From positions 723,501 through 787,500 of the forward strand of contig JANUWF010001640.1 in the NCBI GenBank assembly GCA_026120185.1: DNA of 64,000 bases, given 5' to 3'. The notes under the pieces are model-generated. The model had not been told where the DNA came from. It was given only the letters and a program-made list of their open reading frames with translations, and searched no databases. The translations under genes were made by a program, and so were the position numbers. Below, in pieces: positions 47,242-58,420 of this stretch (positions are counted from its first letter, which is position 1; each line of letters starts with the position of its first letter). Source of the DNA: Voacanga thouarsii. Taxonomy: Eukaryota; Streptophyta; Magnoliopsida; Gentianales; Apocynaceae.

Positions 47242-49110
47242 ATGATATCCAAATAATTAGGACTTTAATTAAACGTATTTTTACTCCACTATTTTACTCA
47301 AACCAATAGCCCCCACTATTGATTCGAGAAAGCCTGTTGGAAGCTTTCCTAGTGGACCGGTATCTAAATTCCTCAAGAATAACCTTAGGTTTGCCCAACA
47401 AGCCACCGTTGAGTTCATTGGTAGGTATCCAACACTAATTATATCGTATGTAACTACCAGATCATTGGGTGATTAGCAGTTTTTAATCTTAAAGCCTTTT
47501 GGGCTATCCCAACTTTTCCTCTAAATTTCTTTATGCTTAAGTTTCCCAACCGGGATAAAGAATTTAGTTAAACCCGACCCATTAATCAAGAATTTAATTC
47601 CAAAGGAATTTAATTACATAGCTTGAACATACCCGATGTCAAGTAGGCTTAGGTTTGCCCAACAACCTGGTCTCGAAAAAGGATTCTCGTTCTTACCATA
47701 TTAACAGAAGGAATTAGGTTTACTATTAATTGAGGGATTTGTTCCTTTTAGTAATTTCATTGAATGACATGCATAAAAATCAATAAATCACATAATTGAT
47801 AATCATGGTAATAAAGCGATTACATGGTATGGTTATGGACTTTACCCTAAATTAATTTCTTTGAGCCATAAAAGAAATTAATATAGTTAACCCTATGTGT
47901 TCATGCACGATTCAAATAGAAGGTCTTACATTCTCACCTTGTTTTGGTTGCCATCTCCAAAATAAAATAATTCTACTTCTATCAACCTATGTAGACTAAT
48001 TACATAATTTCCTAAAGAGAGAAAACCCCGAGTTACATTCGAGGGGAGTTAGATGAGAAGAGAATTACACAAGAATTCTAGAGAAGGCAAGACATGCAGG
48101 ACCTATTTTATAAAAAACCAAAACTGTAAAATGCATGAACAGATATAATTAGTTTTTTTCTATAACCATCCACCATGCCATTGACTATGCTTAACCAAAA
48201 TAAACATATACTTTTATTATTCCAAAATCATTATTTTGGAAAAATAACACAAATTCTAAAATTAATATTTTAGAAAAATACATTAATTTTAAATTTTAAA
48301 AATCACTATTTTGAAAAAAAAAATTGTTTTTCTCAAAACTAATTTTGAGAAAATGCTTTTAGGTCCCGGCTTGCAACGATAACGGCGGTCCCATTGGTTG
48401 GTCAACAGGAGGGGGTCAAGGGGGGTAGCGCCCGCTTGGAAAAATTTTTATTTTGCCGCCCTCATCAAATGAGATTTTTCACTTTTCAAAATTCTATTCC
48501 AGAATTTTTTTTTTTTAAACAACTGATTTGTGCAAAACAGAGCATAACCGGCGCCAGTTTAGAAGCTAGAGCCGGTGTCGGCTCTATTCTGGTTTCCAAA
48601 AAAAATTTCTCTCCCGAAAATGATTTCTGGACATCACGAATAGAACGGAACCGGCCCCGGCTTTGGAGGCCAGAGCCAGCGCCGACTGTAGTCGGGAAGT
48701 GGCGGCGATTTTCAAAAAAAAAATTTAGAAATAATTTCTGGTGCCCTAATCTTCTGCAGAATATTAGTGAGAACAATTCTCAACAGAATTTTCTGTTTTG
48801 AAGCTCAAAACAACAACCAATTTGTTAGTTTAGGCAAAACAAAATAGAAAATCAAATTCACAAGATGAAATGGAGGGCAACTACCATGTTTAAGAAAATG
48901 TTTTTTTGCAAAAAATTTTCTGCACATAAAGAAAGCACCTTTCGAAATATGCTATAACTTTTACACAAACATATTGTGCTACGGACCCTACCCACAAAGC
49001 TTGAAATGATTTCGACTCGAGTGAAAATGATTTTCACAGCGAACAAAGACAAACACGAATACATGAAAGCAGTTTTTCATGCCAAAACAATATCCGTAGA
49101 CCACACATAG
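47242..49110 (-). other. Cop-1 5' leader
   Basis: 1.87 kb untranslated leader between the primer site and gag, of the length usual in Angela/BARE-type elements. It holds a segment (48545-48690) with four GGCGCC-like motifs (aaccggcgccagtt, gccggtgtcggc, accggccccggc, gccagcgccgac). The open frames there (48394-48801 and its opposite strand) are by-products of that GC-rich patch. Confidence 0.65.
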
Positions 49111-49126
49111 CATGGCTTTGATACCA
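49111..49126 (-). promoter_or_regulatory. Cop-1 primer-binding site (initiator-Met tRNA)
   Basis: Minus strand tggtatcaaagccatg, one mismatch from the classic TGGTATCAGAGC site complementary to the 3' end of initiator methionine tRNA, one base after the LTR end at 49128. Confidence 0.85.
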
Positions 49127-49127
49127 C

Positions 49128-50855
49128 TGTTGGGTATCTCAAGCTCGTATCCTATAGGGCATAGCAAAAAATAAACGAGATACCATTCTAGGACCCGCCT
49201 ATATGTGGAAAACAAGACATAAAGATAATAAAGATAACAGCTTTTTACCTTGGTTTAATCGTCCAAAGAACAAAATTTCTTCTTCAAGTCGATACGCGAT
49301 CTAACAATCCTCTTATGCAAACTCCACAAGAGTTGGACGTCTAACCACTATAATCATAGTGTGTGATTATCTCTAACAGTAATCTACACAGAGGAATACT
49401 CAAGCACCAAAATTTCCTGGGCTAGCAAAAAAAAATGGCGGATAGGGTTATTTTCGTTTTCAGCAAAACGAGAGAAGAAGAAGAAGAAGAAGAAGAAGAA
49501 GACGTTTGTTTTCTGGCTCCTATTTTCGTGTGAATCACCCTTGGATTAGGGTTTTGAGCATGTCCAATATGTTCCAAAATCCACTGAAAATCTAAAATTC
49601 TAAAACAATTAGAATTTTCTAATTGTAATTGGAAACTTTAAGTTCTCATAATTACAACTTAGACCACAAATTATAACTAATTATAATTTGTCCACAATAA
49701 CTTCTCTTTCTCGCAATTAACCCTATTATGTTATCAAATAATATGTTGAGTATATAATCCTCTATTGTGTGTAACCTATTAGGTTTCCCAGTCAATTGGT
49801 AGCAAATATGAATTAATCCAAACGTTCTTGAGATTAATAATCCATAATTGATTAGAATTAATCCTATTCATTCTAATCAGGATTAATTTATTAATTCATC
49901 AATTAATAAACCCATATTCCCAGATCATGAGCGGTATCTAGCAACACATCATGACCACCCAAGAGTCCAGGAAGTCAAGTGGCTTGACATGAACCCTTCA
50001 ATGACAAACTTCAATGTAATTAACTCCTTTTACCATACAATATCTCATTCAGTTTGGAGTACGGAATTAGTGCCAACTCTCTCGAGAATTAATTCTGGCC
50101 CGAATACAATAGCCCTTGTACCAAGAACCCAGTACTCTAGATGTGTATCAATTAGAACTGTTTTCAATACACAATCGCCTTGGCCAAGGACTTTCCGAGT
50201 AGTAATTCCTACAAGTGGCCGTGAGATATTCGCCCTACTATTAGGATTGGTGAATCCTTTATTGACCCTCTCAACTACTTTCGTTTATCCCAAAATGTAC
50301 CCAATATCCATCCCATAGGCGGCCCTCGATCATGCTCCAGAGATTGGAATCAAAGTACAAAGTTCAACAAACAAAGTACCTTGGAAATCTCAAGTCTAAG
50401 GATACTTGCACGTTTGCTATATTGATATTATATCACTGGCACTAAATAGTTATCCATGTGATTATCTCAAAGCTAGGTCATCCAATGAACTTGTTCTATT
50501 AACAAGCATCCATGTGTTAACTTTGAGTATCTCAATACTCATGGTTATGAAAACCACCGCCTGATCAAATCAGGAAGTCTAACACATGCTAGTCTTAACG
50601 CATTAATGATGTCTTATCTCATTAATACTATAACTATGGATTATTTAAGTACTAACACCATCTTGTGTAGTAAGAATCTCGTATAATGATCTCTATCATG
50701 ATTTCCTTAACACAGTGTTGTACTAGAGACTTTATCAAACAGTTATGTTACTTAAAGTAAACAAAAGAAACTATAAGATAAATAATGCCTTTTATTAAAA
50801 TAAAATGTGTCATGTACAATGTACAAGTGATAGCCCCTAGGGCACAACACTAACA
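49128..50855 (-). repeat. Cop-1 5' LTR
   Basis: 1.73 kb; minus-strand start tgttagtgttgtgccctag (50855), end gagatacccaaca (49128). Full-length match to the solo LTR 30337-32067. A (GAA)n run at 49474-49502 lies inside. The small open frame 49989-50318 is not a gene. Confidence 0.9.
49474..49502 (+). repeat. (GAA)n microsatellite in Cop-1 LTR
   Basis: About nine GAA units, absent in the solo LTR copy at the equivalent place (gttgttttattgccc region). Confidence 0.9.
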
Positions 50856-52272
50856 ACGTCGCCATCGAGCTCTCCGTCTTTCTGAATAATAGATCCTAGA
50901 TATCGAAAGTAATCACCTACCGGTATATCTCTACCATCCAAATTTACACTCTGAGCTATATTTCTGCTACTATTGAACTTGCATTCCATATTCTCTATTT
51001 TACTCCTACTAATTCTAAAGCCCTTGGATTTCAATGTCTGTCTCCATAACTCCAATTTAGAATTTACACCAATTCTAGTCTTATCAATCAACACAATATC
51101 ATCAGCAAACAACATACGCCATGGCAATCTCGTGTATAGTGCAAGTCAACTAGTCCATAACAGCCGCAAAGAGGAAACGGCTAAGTGCGATCCTTGATGC
51201 ACCCCAATAGTAATAGGAAACTCTACAGTCACTCCGGCGCAACTCCTTACACTTGTACATGCTCCCTCATACATATCTTTAATGAGAATAATATACTTTA
51301 GAGAGATGCCTTTCTTGGCTAGTACCCACCAAACTACTTCTCTAGGCATCTTGTCATAAGCTTTCTCCATATCAATAAATACCATATGTAAATCTTTCTT
51401 TCTTTTCGTATAATATTCAATCATTTGCCGTAATAAATGAATTGCCTCCATAGTAGAACACCTAGGCATAAAACCAAATTGATTATCTGAAATCTGTATA
51501 ATGTCCCTTAACCTCTGTTCAATCACTTTCTCCCAAAGCTTTATAGTTTGACTCATGAGTTTAATCCCGTGATAATTGACACAATCTTGGATATCCCCTT
51601 TATTCTTATACAGAGAAATCAGAGTACTCTTCTTCCACTCTATAGGTATCTTATTAACTCTATATATTTTGTTGAACAGACTAGTCAACCACGCAATATA
51701 TATCTCGTCTAAACACTTCTAAACCTCAATCGGTATACCATCTAGTCTCACTGCCTTTTTTGGTCTCATCCTTTTAAGGGCCTCTCGAACTTCATGCTTT
51801 TGAATACGAGAAATATATGTACGGTTAACCTCTTCATTTGAAATCGTAAGGCTACCCACACTCAAAACATGAACTTAACTCCCATTAAATAACTTATCAA
51901 AATAGGACCTCCATCTCTCCTTGATTTCTTTATCTTTAACCAAATCTCTGTGGTTGTCGTCCTTCACACATGTCACCACACCGATATCTCTCATCTTCTT
52001 CTCCCTGAAACGCATCATTCTATATATATTCTTCTCTCCATCTTTAGTATATAATTTTTTATATAAATCCTTGCAAACTGTGCATCTTACTTTTCTAATA
52101 GCTTTTTTAGCTTTCTTTTCGCGACCTTATATTTCTCAAAATTCTCATCACTCCTGCACTTTTCTAAGTTTCTATAGCACTCTCTCTTATTCCTTACGGC
52201 TTCTTTCACTTTGTTGTTCCACCACAACACGTCCTTGTTTAGTAGTACTCTTCTTTTAGATTCCCCAAGCAC
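50856..52272 (-). pseudogene. LINE ORF2 reverse transcriptase (broken)
   Basis: 52087-52272 gives the linker (VLWWNNKVKEAVRNKRECYR). 51146-51688 holds RT blocks VNKIPIEWKKSTLISLYKNK, NYHGIKLMSQTIKLWEKVIE, NQFGFMPRCSTMEAIHLLRQ and FIDMEKAYDKMPREVVWWVL. After a frameshift near 51130-51190, 50857-51127 holds the catalytic box LFADDIVLI and [21 protein letters not shown] then breaks off at the Cop-1 LTR (50855). RTE-type by these motifs. Confidence 0.85.
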
Positions 52273-53416
52273 TTCTTTAGCTACTGTCCTAATACATTAA
52301 GCCATCTTTCTCCACATAGTCTCTGGATCCGAATCCATATCAAAAGACCAGTCATCTGGTTGAACTATCTTATCGACAAAGGTTATTCTTTCATCCCCTT
52401 GTAGCTTCCACCACTTAATTCTAGGGTCAACCAGATGATCCGTTGCTTACCTTTTTTCCTAAAATTAAAATCGAGGACCAACAGCCTGTGTTGCATAACT
52501 ATAGTCTCGCCTGGAATAACTTTACAATCTGTACAACCACTAATAAACCTACACCTCATAACAAAGAAGTTAATCTGACTGGCATTTAACCTGCTTCTAA
52601 AAGTCACTAAGTGAGAATCTCTCTTCTTAAACCAGGTGTTTGCTATAGTCAAATCAAAGGCTAAGGCAAAGTTAAGAATATCAGTTCTTGCTTTATTCCT
52701 AACTTCAAAACCCTAACCTCCATGGACACTCTCAAACTCGCTCTAATCAGTACCCACATGTCCATTTAGATCATCACTAATGAAAAGCTTCTTTGCACAC
52801 GATACACTTGGTACAATCTTATCTAAATAATCCCAAAACTGTTGTCTAATCGAATCATCAAATCCCACTTGTGGTGCATACACACTAACAACAGTAGCAA
52901 TCTTCCCACCAATCATGATCTTGATACTCAAAATCCTTTCATTCTTCCTCTGTACTTCAACCACATCATCAATAAACTTGCTATCAATAATAATCCTGAC
53001 TCTATTTCTATTCCTAACTCTACTTGAATACTAAAGCTTATAACCCAAGGCACTACTACTCTCGCTTTCTCACCTAACCATATAGTTTTCTGAAGACACA
53101 AAATGATAATCTTTCTTCTCTGCATAACCTCAATTAATTTTGCTAATCTATCAGTCAAAGATCCTATATTCCATAAAGCTAAACGGATCCTATCACTATG
53201 GACTGTCTCTTTTACCCTACACCCTTGCATATTTGACATCGTATCCGGGGACCGACATGGCGCGTTGCTTCTGGGCAACGATCTAGCAACCCTCGCATAT
53301 TTATCACTACACTCGAGTTTAGGAAGTGCAGCGCATCGCTGAGTAAGGAATGCCCCCACAAAGTCAATCGATTGGTTCATGTCATAGATGCGACTATATT
53401 TTATACTGGCCGTCAC
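52273..53416 (-). pseudogene. LINE ORF2 endonuclease (broken)
   Basis: APE-type endonuclease that nicks the target. Pieces: 52928-53416 (IRLALWNIGSLTDRLAKLIE, KIIILCLQKTIW), 52743-52964 (IATVVSVYAPQVGF, FISDDLNGHVGTD) and 52383-52652 (ANTWFKKRDSHLVTFRSRLN, SQINFFVM, CKVIPGETIVMQHRLLVLDF). The catalytic Glu of the usual CLQET box is Lys, and GDLN is DDLN. Three frame breaks. The first ~60 codons of the first open frame upstream of IRLALWN are poorly conserved 5' sequence. Confidence 0.85.
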
Positions 53417-53507
53417 AAGCCTTACCTTAACTCTCCTCCTTTATCCAGGCTTGAGACTAGCAATGAACACTGCAAACAAAGCCCACGAAACTCACAAGTG
53501 GAGTTGC
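53417..53507 (-). other. LINE 5' end
   Basis: Short untranslated 5' region of the LINE, ending at the right TSD copy (53508-53523). Confidence 0.6.
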
Positions 53508-53523
53508 TTATACGAGTTTAGCA
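53508..53523. repeat. LINE target-site duplication, right copy
   Basis: ttatacgagtttagca, identical to 43219-43234. Confidence 0.9.
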
Positions 53524-53681
53524 TAGTTGAATAATCTTGAACTAAATTCTCATCTCAATAGAAAATGAATATATTTTCCAATAGTAGTTAGTGTTGCTAA
53601 AAATCCACCTTGATATATGCTTTTTGCTCGGAGTTCTTTTAATTTTGATATTTTGCTTGAGGACAAGCAAATGTATGGGAG
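53524..53681 (+). promoter_or_regulatory. Ath-B outer polypurine module before 3' LTR
   Basis: Ath-B sequence resumes after the LINE and ends with ttgcttgaggacaagcaaa (an almost perfect inverted repeat, about 53655-53671) then tgtatgggag just before the LTR start at 53682. Same design as in the other Athila-type elements here. Confidence 0.75.
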
Positions 53682-55123
53682 TGATAATTGCTTATTGCAT
53701 GCATATTTTACATATCATTTGTGTTTCGAAGTCTCTAAAATACATTCTAGTTTGCTACTTAATCCCTTATTTCCTTCTTGTTTTATGTAGGATAAAAAAG
53801 TTCAGACTAAATAAATATTTTCAAGGAGAAAAAGGCTGAAAAAGAGCCAAGCAGAAGAGACACGGCACCATCAAGCTTATGTTGCATGCCACCGTACAGC
53901 TTCTGAATCTTAGAAGTGAGCATTCTAGGAGTCAACAATACCGTACCCATCATCTTACATATCACCATATGCCATCAGGATGCAGAAAATACAACAACTT
54001 CTAGAGCTCCACGGTATTATGCCAGTTAATTGTGATGTCACCGTGCATTATTCCAGCACACAACAACAATAAATTCCACGACATCATTTGAAGTCAAAAT
54101 TAGATTATCAAAGCATATACAGTGCAATACAACATCTTATATTACCCCATGTTCTACAAAATTTTAAGGATTCAAAAGAGAACTGATAAATACCTCATTT
54201 GTTTAGAGAGGATCAAAGAGCTACCCAAGAAAATTATCTAAAACCCCTTTGGGAATATAAAAAAGAGAGGAGAAGAGATGACAATGAGATATTTGAGAAG
54301 AAAGGAGCAACCTAAAAGAAAATTGCAAAATAGAAGAGAAGACTTGTCTATAAGTTTTTCTATTCTTACTTTTATGAATTGATTTTGTGGATGTTGGATT
54401 CATTTGATTTAAGTTGTAACTAAAGGGTTGTACCCTAATTTACTCTTGTATTGGATATTTGTTTGATTAATTGATGTCTATTTTGAGTAATTTATTACTT
54501 GGATTTTGATTGATTGAATTAGTTTATTGGGTAATTCTTTTATGCTAAACTTGAGAAATGATACATGAGATGGGTTTCATTTTATGTCAATTTAATATAT
54601 TTGTTTTCTCTTGATAGAGATATTTATGGGTTAGGTCCAAGGGTAAGACATATATTACTCTAGAGAGTGTGTGAATTTTACTTTATTTTGAAAACATAAT
54701 CAATGCTTGAATTTGATCTCAATTGTTGGGTGATGGTTTTACATTTGAGTATTATTGGGGGAATTCTTATTTAAGTATATGGCTAATCTCCTTTTCTTCC
54801 TTGAATCTTGCCTTGGTCTTCTAGTCTTTACCTTGAAAATTTGGTTGATGTATTTGTGTAGTGCTCTTTTATCCTTAATTAGTAGTAATTAGTTATTTTA
54901 CTTCTCATTTCGGTTGATTGAACAATAGAATTTGGATGAAGCAAGAGTAGTTAACATATTGTTCCTTAGGATTCTCGATACTTATCAACTACACTCCATA
55001 CTATATAATGGATATACTTGCCTAATTGTGTGTATATATGAGTTAAATTGGTATTTTATTTTAAAACTTGTTTGGGCATTAGATTCATTTTCTATCCTAC
55101 CATAGCACAGCAAACGTACAATA
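53682..55123 (+). repeat. Ath-B 3' LTR
   Basis: 1.44 kb, TGATAATTGC... to ...cgtacaata, collinear with 32370-33998. The TSD ataac follows at 55124-55128. Carries GGCACCAT and GCCACCGT motifs around 53863-53895. The exact last bases are uncertain by about 3 bp. Confidence 0.85.
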
Positions 55124-55128
55124 ATAAC

Positions 55129-56188
55129 ATCTGTTGGTTTTAAGCTCCCATATAGCGATTCTTGAAAATAATTCTGTAACTTATATTCCCATTTCCATTA
55201 AGAGGATAACAACAGACCAACTATAGTTACCAAAACTCTGTTCAATTCTAAAAGTGTAAGAAATCTTACCTAGAATATTTCAGCCAGTTTCGTTTCACTC
55301 TTCCTTCGTTTCTTACTATCAGTTCTCCCATTTGTTCTTCTTCTAAACTCTTCTTGCTCTCATTTTTCTTCCCATCACCTCATTGCATTTTTCTCTTTTT
55401 CTTGTTCGTTCAGCTTGTCTTACTCACTTTTAGCCAACTTTCATGGCATCACTAATTTATTCATCGACTCAAAATCGCCAACAATCAACAATGTAAAAGA
55501 GCTTAAAATTACAAACATCCAGCAACTCTTATTTCACCACCTTTTACTAAACAAAATATCCCAAACGCGTTATAAGATCAAGTGTTGACCCTCAACCCCT
55601 GCAATCATATTGATCTAGTGCCTTATATTTATCTACCAAAGATTGCATCAGTTGGCCATTTCATATGCCTCATTAGGCTAGACCACTAATTTATTTTGGA
55701 TACATTTCCTTGTTCTGTGTTGCCATTACATGGTAGAAGACAACTTTTCCCTTATGTTGTTCACCATCTCTAATCACCAACTGTCAAATGGGTGAAAGTT
55801 TAAAAATTATATAGTCTCCCACTATTCACTACTTCTCCTATATTTTACCCCAGTAGCTTACACCAACTAATTTAAAGTATTGTCTCAGTTTATCCATATC
55901 ACCTCACTTATATATAAAATAGTGTTTCTTCTTATTTACTGATGCTTCTAATTTATTAACCCTAGTGTGGCTATCCAGTGCAATAAAGTCCATTTAATAA
56001 CAAATTGCTGACTAAAATAATAAATAAATAATGTATTCCTCAATAGCCATAGAATACTTCAATACGAGAGGTACTACCTTTGCATAACTATAAAATATTT
56101 ATGAAAATGAGTTAATACGTATTACCACGTACAATTCTCGAAGCACAAATTAAGTACGACAAGGACCTCCTTCAGGAAGGGGTATTAC
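55129..56188 (-). other. Block X, right part: LTR-like end ...GGGTATTACA
   Basis: Non-coding, pyrimidine-rich (55260-55440), ending ccttcaggaaggggtattaca. On the minus strand this starts TGTAATACCCC, the terminus type of S1-S3, and copia coding sequence begins immediately afterwards (56189). I read it as the right end of a long minus-strand LTR that was split by Ath-B, a solo LTR and Ath-C. Its other end would lie left of the window. Confidence 0.5.
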
Positions 56189-56912
56189 ATTATCAATACT
56201 TCATTACCTTTATTAATGATTATTCATGATTTAGGTATTTTTATTTAATAAAATACAAATCTGAAGCCTTTAACAAGTTCAAAGAATTCAAAGATGAAAT
56301 AGTGAAATAACTTGATAAAAGTATTAAAACTATAAGATCTTATTGAGGAGGTGAATTCAAGCCAAGAGTTTTAGAGTTATCTTAGAGATAATAGAATATT
56401 ATCTTAGTGGACACCTCTGCATATACCTCAGTATAATGGTGTATCTGAAAGAAGGAATCGAACACCATTAGATATGGTTCGAACCATAATGGCTTATGTA
56501 GAATTACCCAAATTGTTTTAGAGATATGCTATAGACACTGTTGTTTATATTTTAAATAGAGTTCTATCAAAGATGGTTGATACTATCCCATATGAGTTTT
56601 TTTAGTAAAAGACCAAAATTAGCTCACTTGAGAATTTGGAGATGTCTTGCTTATGTCAAGAGGATGAAATCAAATAAACTTAAAAATAAGTCTGATAAGT
56701 ACTTTTTTTGTTAGATATCCTAATATGCCATATGGATATCATTTCTATCTCCCTTCAGAAAACAAAGTATTTATTTCAAAGCATGCTATCTTCCTAGAAA
56801 AGAAATTCATACTTAAAAGAGATAGTAGGAGTAATATTAATCTTAGTGAAGTTCAAAAAGAACAAACAAACAATGATCAACCAGATAACCTCAAGTCTAT
56901 TGACAAAATAGA
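56189..56912 (+). pseudogene. Cop-2 integrase fragment (Angela-like Ty1/copia)
   Basis: Starts abruptly inside integrase: YQYFITFINDYS, YLIKYKSEAFNKFKEFKDEI, then IKTIRSY-type and LSWTPLHIPQYNGVSERRNR in changing frames, and VYILNRVLSKMVD. The open frame 56725-56958 continues with YGYHFYLPSENKVFISKHAI and LSEVQKEQTNNDQPDN, close to the matching part of Cop-1 (45155 to 44960 on the minus strand). Cut by S3 at 56913; the element's 5' half is not in the window. Confidence 0.8.
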
Positions 56913-57623
56913 TGTAACACCCCTACTAAAGGTAACAGTAGAAGCATCTCAATACTAGGTGTTGCCCCGTCCAATTTCCCAGATAATGGGTCTTTATAAT
57001 GAAAACAACAGAGTATCCAAGGTCTAGATCCATACAACAACCCATATTGATAGTCACATACACATATATAACAAAAAATCTCATACATGAAAATTTTCGC
57101 TTCACATCAGTAACAAGGCACATTATCAAAAAGGAAACATTATGACCTAAACTGCTATCATTGTGGTATCGTCCTTCTATCCGTAGGTCAGCTCAATTCC
57201 AAATTCTACAAATGGGTAAGATAAAAGACATGTGTCAGTGAAAAATCACCCAGTGAGTCCCGTGTGTGCAGGTGCCTTATGAAAGAATAGAGTACATAAA
57301 ACTTTTGTGGAGAAAGTATTTCATTTCTTCACTAGAAATAATTTCAAAACTCTGTAAGGAAGTGTTTGTTTAGAACTCAATTATTTTTGAAAAACTATAT
57401 TTTATTTTCAAATCATTGCCCCGATTATCAAATCAAATGCGCCTCTCCAATAGAAGGTCGGCTTGTATGCAAGTCCCGTAGTCCTTGCTTTCAGCCCCAC
57501 GTATCATTATACTAAGACTACAACCTCTAATACTCAATCAATCTATGCATTGTCGGAATAAGTACACTGCAACGTACTTCTACTCAGGTATACCGCAGCA
57601 TACCTAGTGCACCGCAGTACACT

Positions 57624-57713
57624 ACCAACCTTACTCACCATAAGTCAAAGACCCCATACCAACCTTACTCACCATAAGCCCGGGGTCCCCATACCAACCT
57701 TACTCACCATAAG
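57624..57713 (+). repeat. Three ~35-bp tandem units in S3
   Basis: accaaccttactcaccataag starts at 57624, 57658 and 57693, with 13-14-bp spacers. Explains the small open frame there. Confidence 0.85.
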
Positions 57714-58149
57714 CCAGAATGATTCATCTCAATGTCTTGTCACCCCGTTCGAAGTAAGACAATCCCTAGAACTAGGCCAGGTTAGTAGGGTCGTCTAATT
57801 GTAACGCAGCCTAGTACAAAGATCAAAGTCCTTACTAAGTACTCAACGTTAACAATACTAACCCCTTCTGACTGATCAGGCCAAAGGTTTATCTGATCCC
57901 ATAGGATTTTCAAATCAAAATATTTTTGGGGCAAAATCACATTTTCTAGAATTTGATCCCACTAACTCACAAGTCAAATCATTATTCACATGGGCTCTGC
58001 AGAACTAATCAATTCATTCCATAGGCATATCAAGCCAATAAAACAATTTCAGGGATCAAAAGTCGTTTTCCAAAAGTCAATCTCATAATGAAAAATCATT
58101 TTCCAAAATCATGTCAAAATAAGTTAAAAAGTTCTTTTCATACATCAAA

Positions 58150-58420
58150 ATAAGTTTTCATGAATATTCGGGTCTTTTTGCCCGTACTCGATCACAAAAG
58201 TCATTTCCAAGGGCATTTGGGTCATTTTACCTATACACGATTCCAAAAGACTTTCTGAGGGTATTCGGGTCATTTTACCCTTACCTGATTTGAAAAGTAT
58301 TCACAAAAGTTCCAATAAGGGTATTTCGATCATTTATCGTATACCCAATTCCAAAAGTTTTCATAAATATTCCAATAAGGACATTTGGATCATTTTCTAA
58401 ATACCCGATTCCAAACGGAA
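58150..58420 (-). repeat. Degenerate ~60-70-bp repeats in S3
   Basis: Repeated tattcgggtcattttaccc-like units with cgattccaaaag spacers, the reverse-complement counterpart of 38800-39080 in S2. Confidence 0.75.

Larger units (their letters stand above)
43567..50855 (-). mobile_element. Cop-1: Angela-like Ty1/copia element, 3'-truncated
   Basis: A minus-strand copia element: 5' LTR 49128-50855, initiator-Met primer site, long leader, gag, protease, integrase, RT and part of RNase H. The remainder of RNase H, the polypurine tract and the 3' LTR are missing; the sequence passes straight into LINE at about 43567. The order protease, integrase, RT, RNase H is diagnostic of copia. A solo LTR of the same family is at 30337-32067. 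Confidence 0.85.
43235..53507 (-). mobile_element. RTE-type LINE containing copia element Cop-1
   Basis: A minus-strand non-LTR retrotransposon inserted in Ath-B. A perfect 16-bp TSD flanks it. Its 3' end is a (TTG)n tail on the minus strand (acaacaacaacaac at about 43233-43250), typical of RTE elements. Endonuclease is at 52383-53416, RT at 50857-52272, and the protein C terminus is at 43235-43566. Between RT and C terminus lies Cop-1, and a piece of LINE is missing there. The 5' end is close to 53507. Non-functional: frameshifts, altered catalytic residues, interruption. Confidence 0.85.
32370..55123 (+). mobile_element. Ath-B: Athila-type Ty3/gypsy element with nested insertions (+)
   Basis: A second Athila-type family. 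5' LTR 32370-33998, primer site 34005-34022, short gag, protease, RT, RNase H, integrase, two purine-tract modules, 3' LTR 53682-55123. TSD ataac on both sides. Interrupted in RT by solo LTR S2 (36677-40182) and in the 3' region by a LINE (43235-53507). Without these the element is about 9 kb. All coding parts contain stops. Confidence 0.85.

Noticed and set aside
48394..48801. 135-codon open frame and its antisense partner
   Set aside because: Sits in the Cop-1 leader over the GGCGCC motif cluster; opposite-strand ORFs of equal length suggest composition, not coding.
49111..49126. tRNA gene fragment
   Set aside because: The match to tRNA-iMet is only the primer-binding site next to an LTR end.
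57607..57798. 63-codon open frame with repeated Pro/Thr/Leu text
   Set aside because: Translation of three ~35-bp tandem units inside solo LTR S3.
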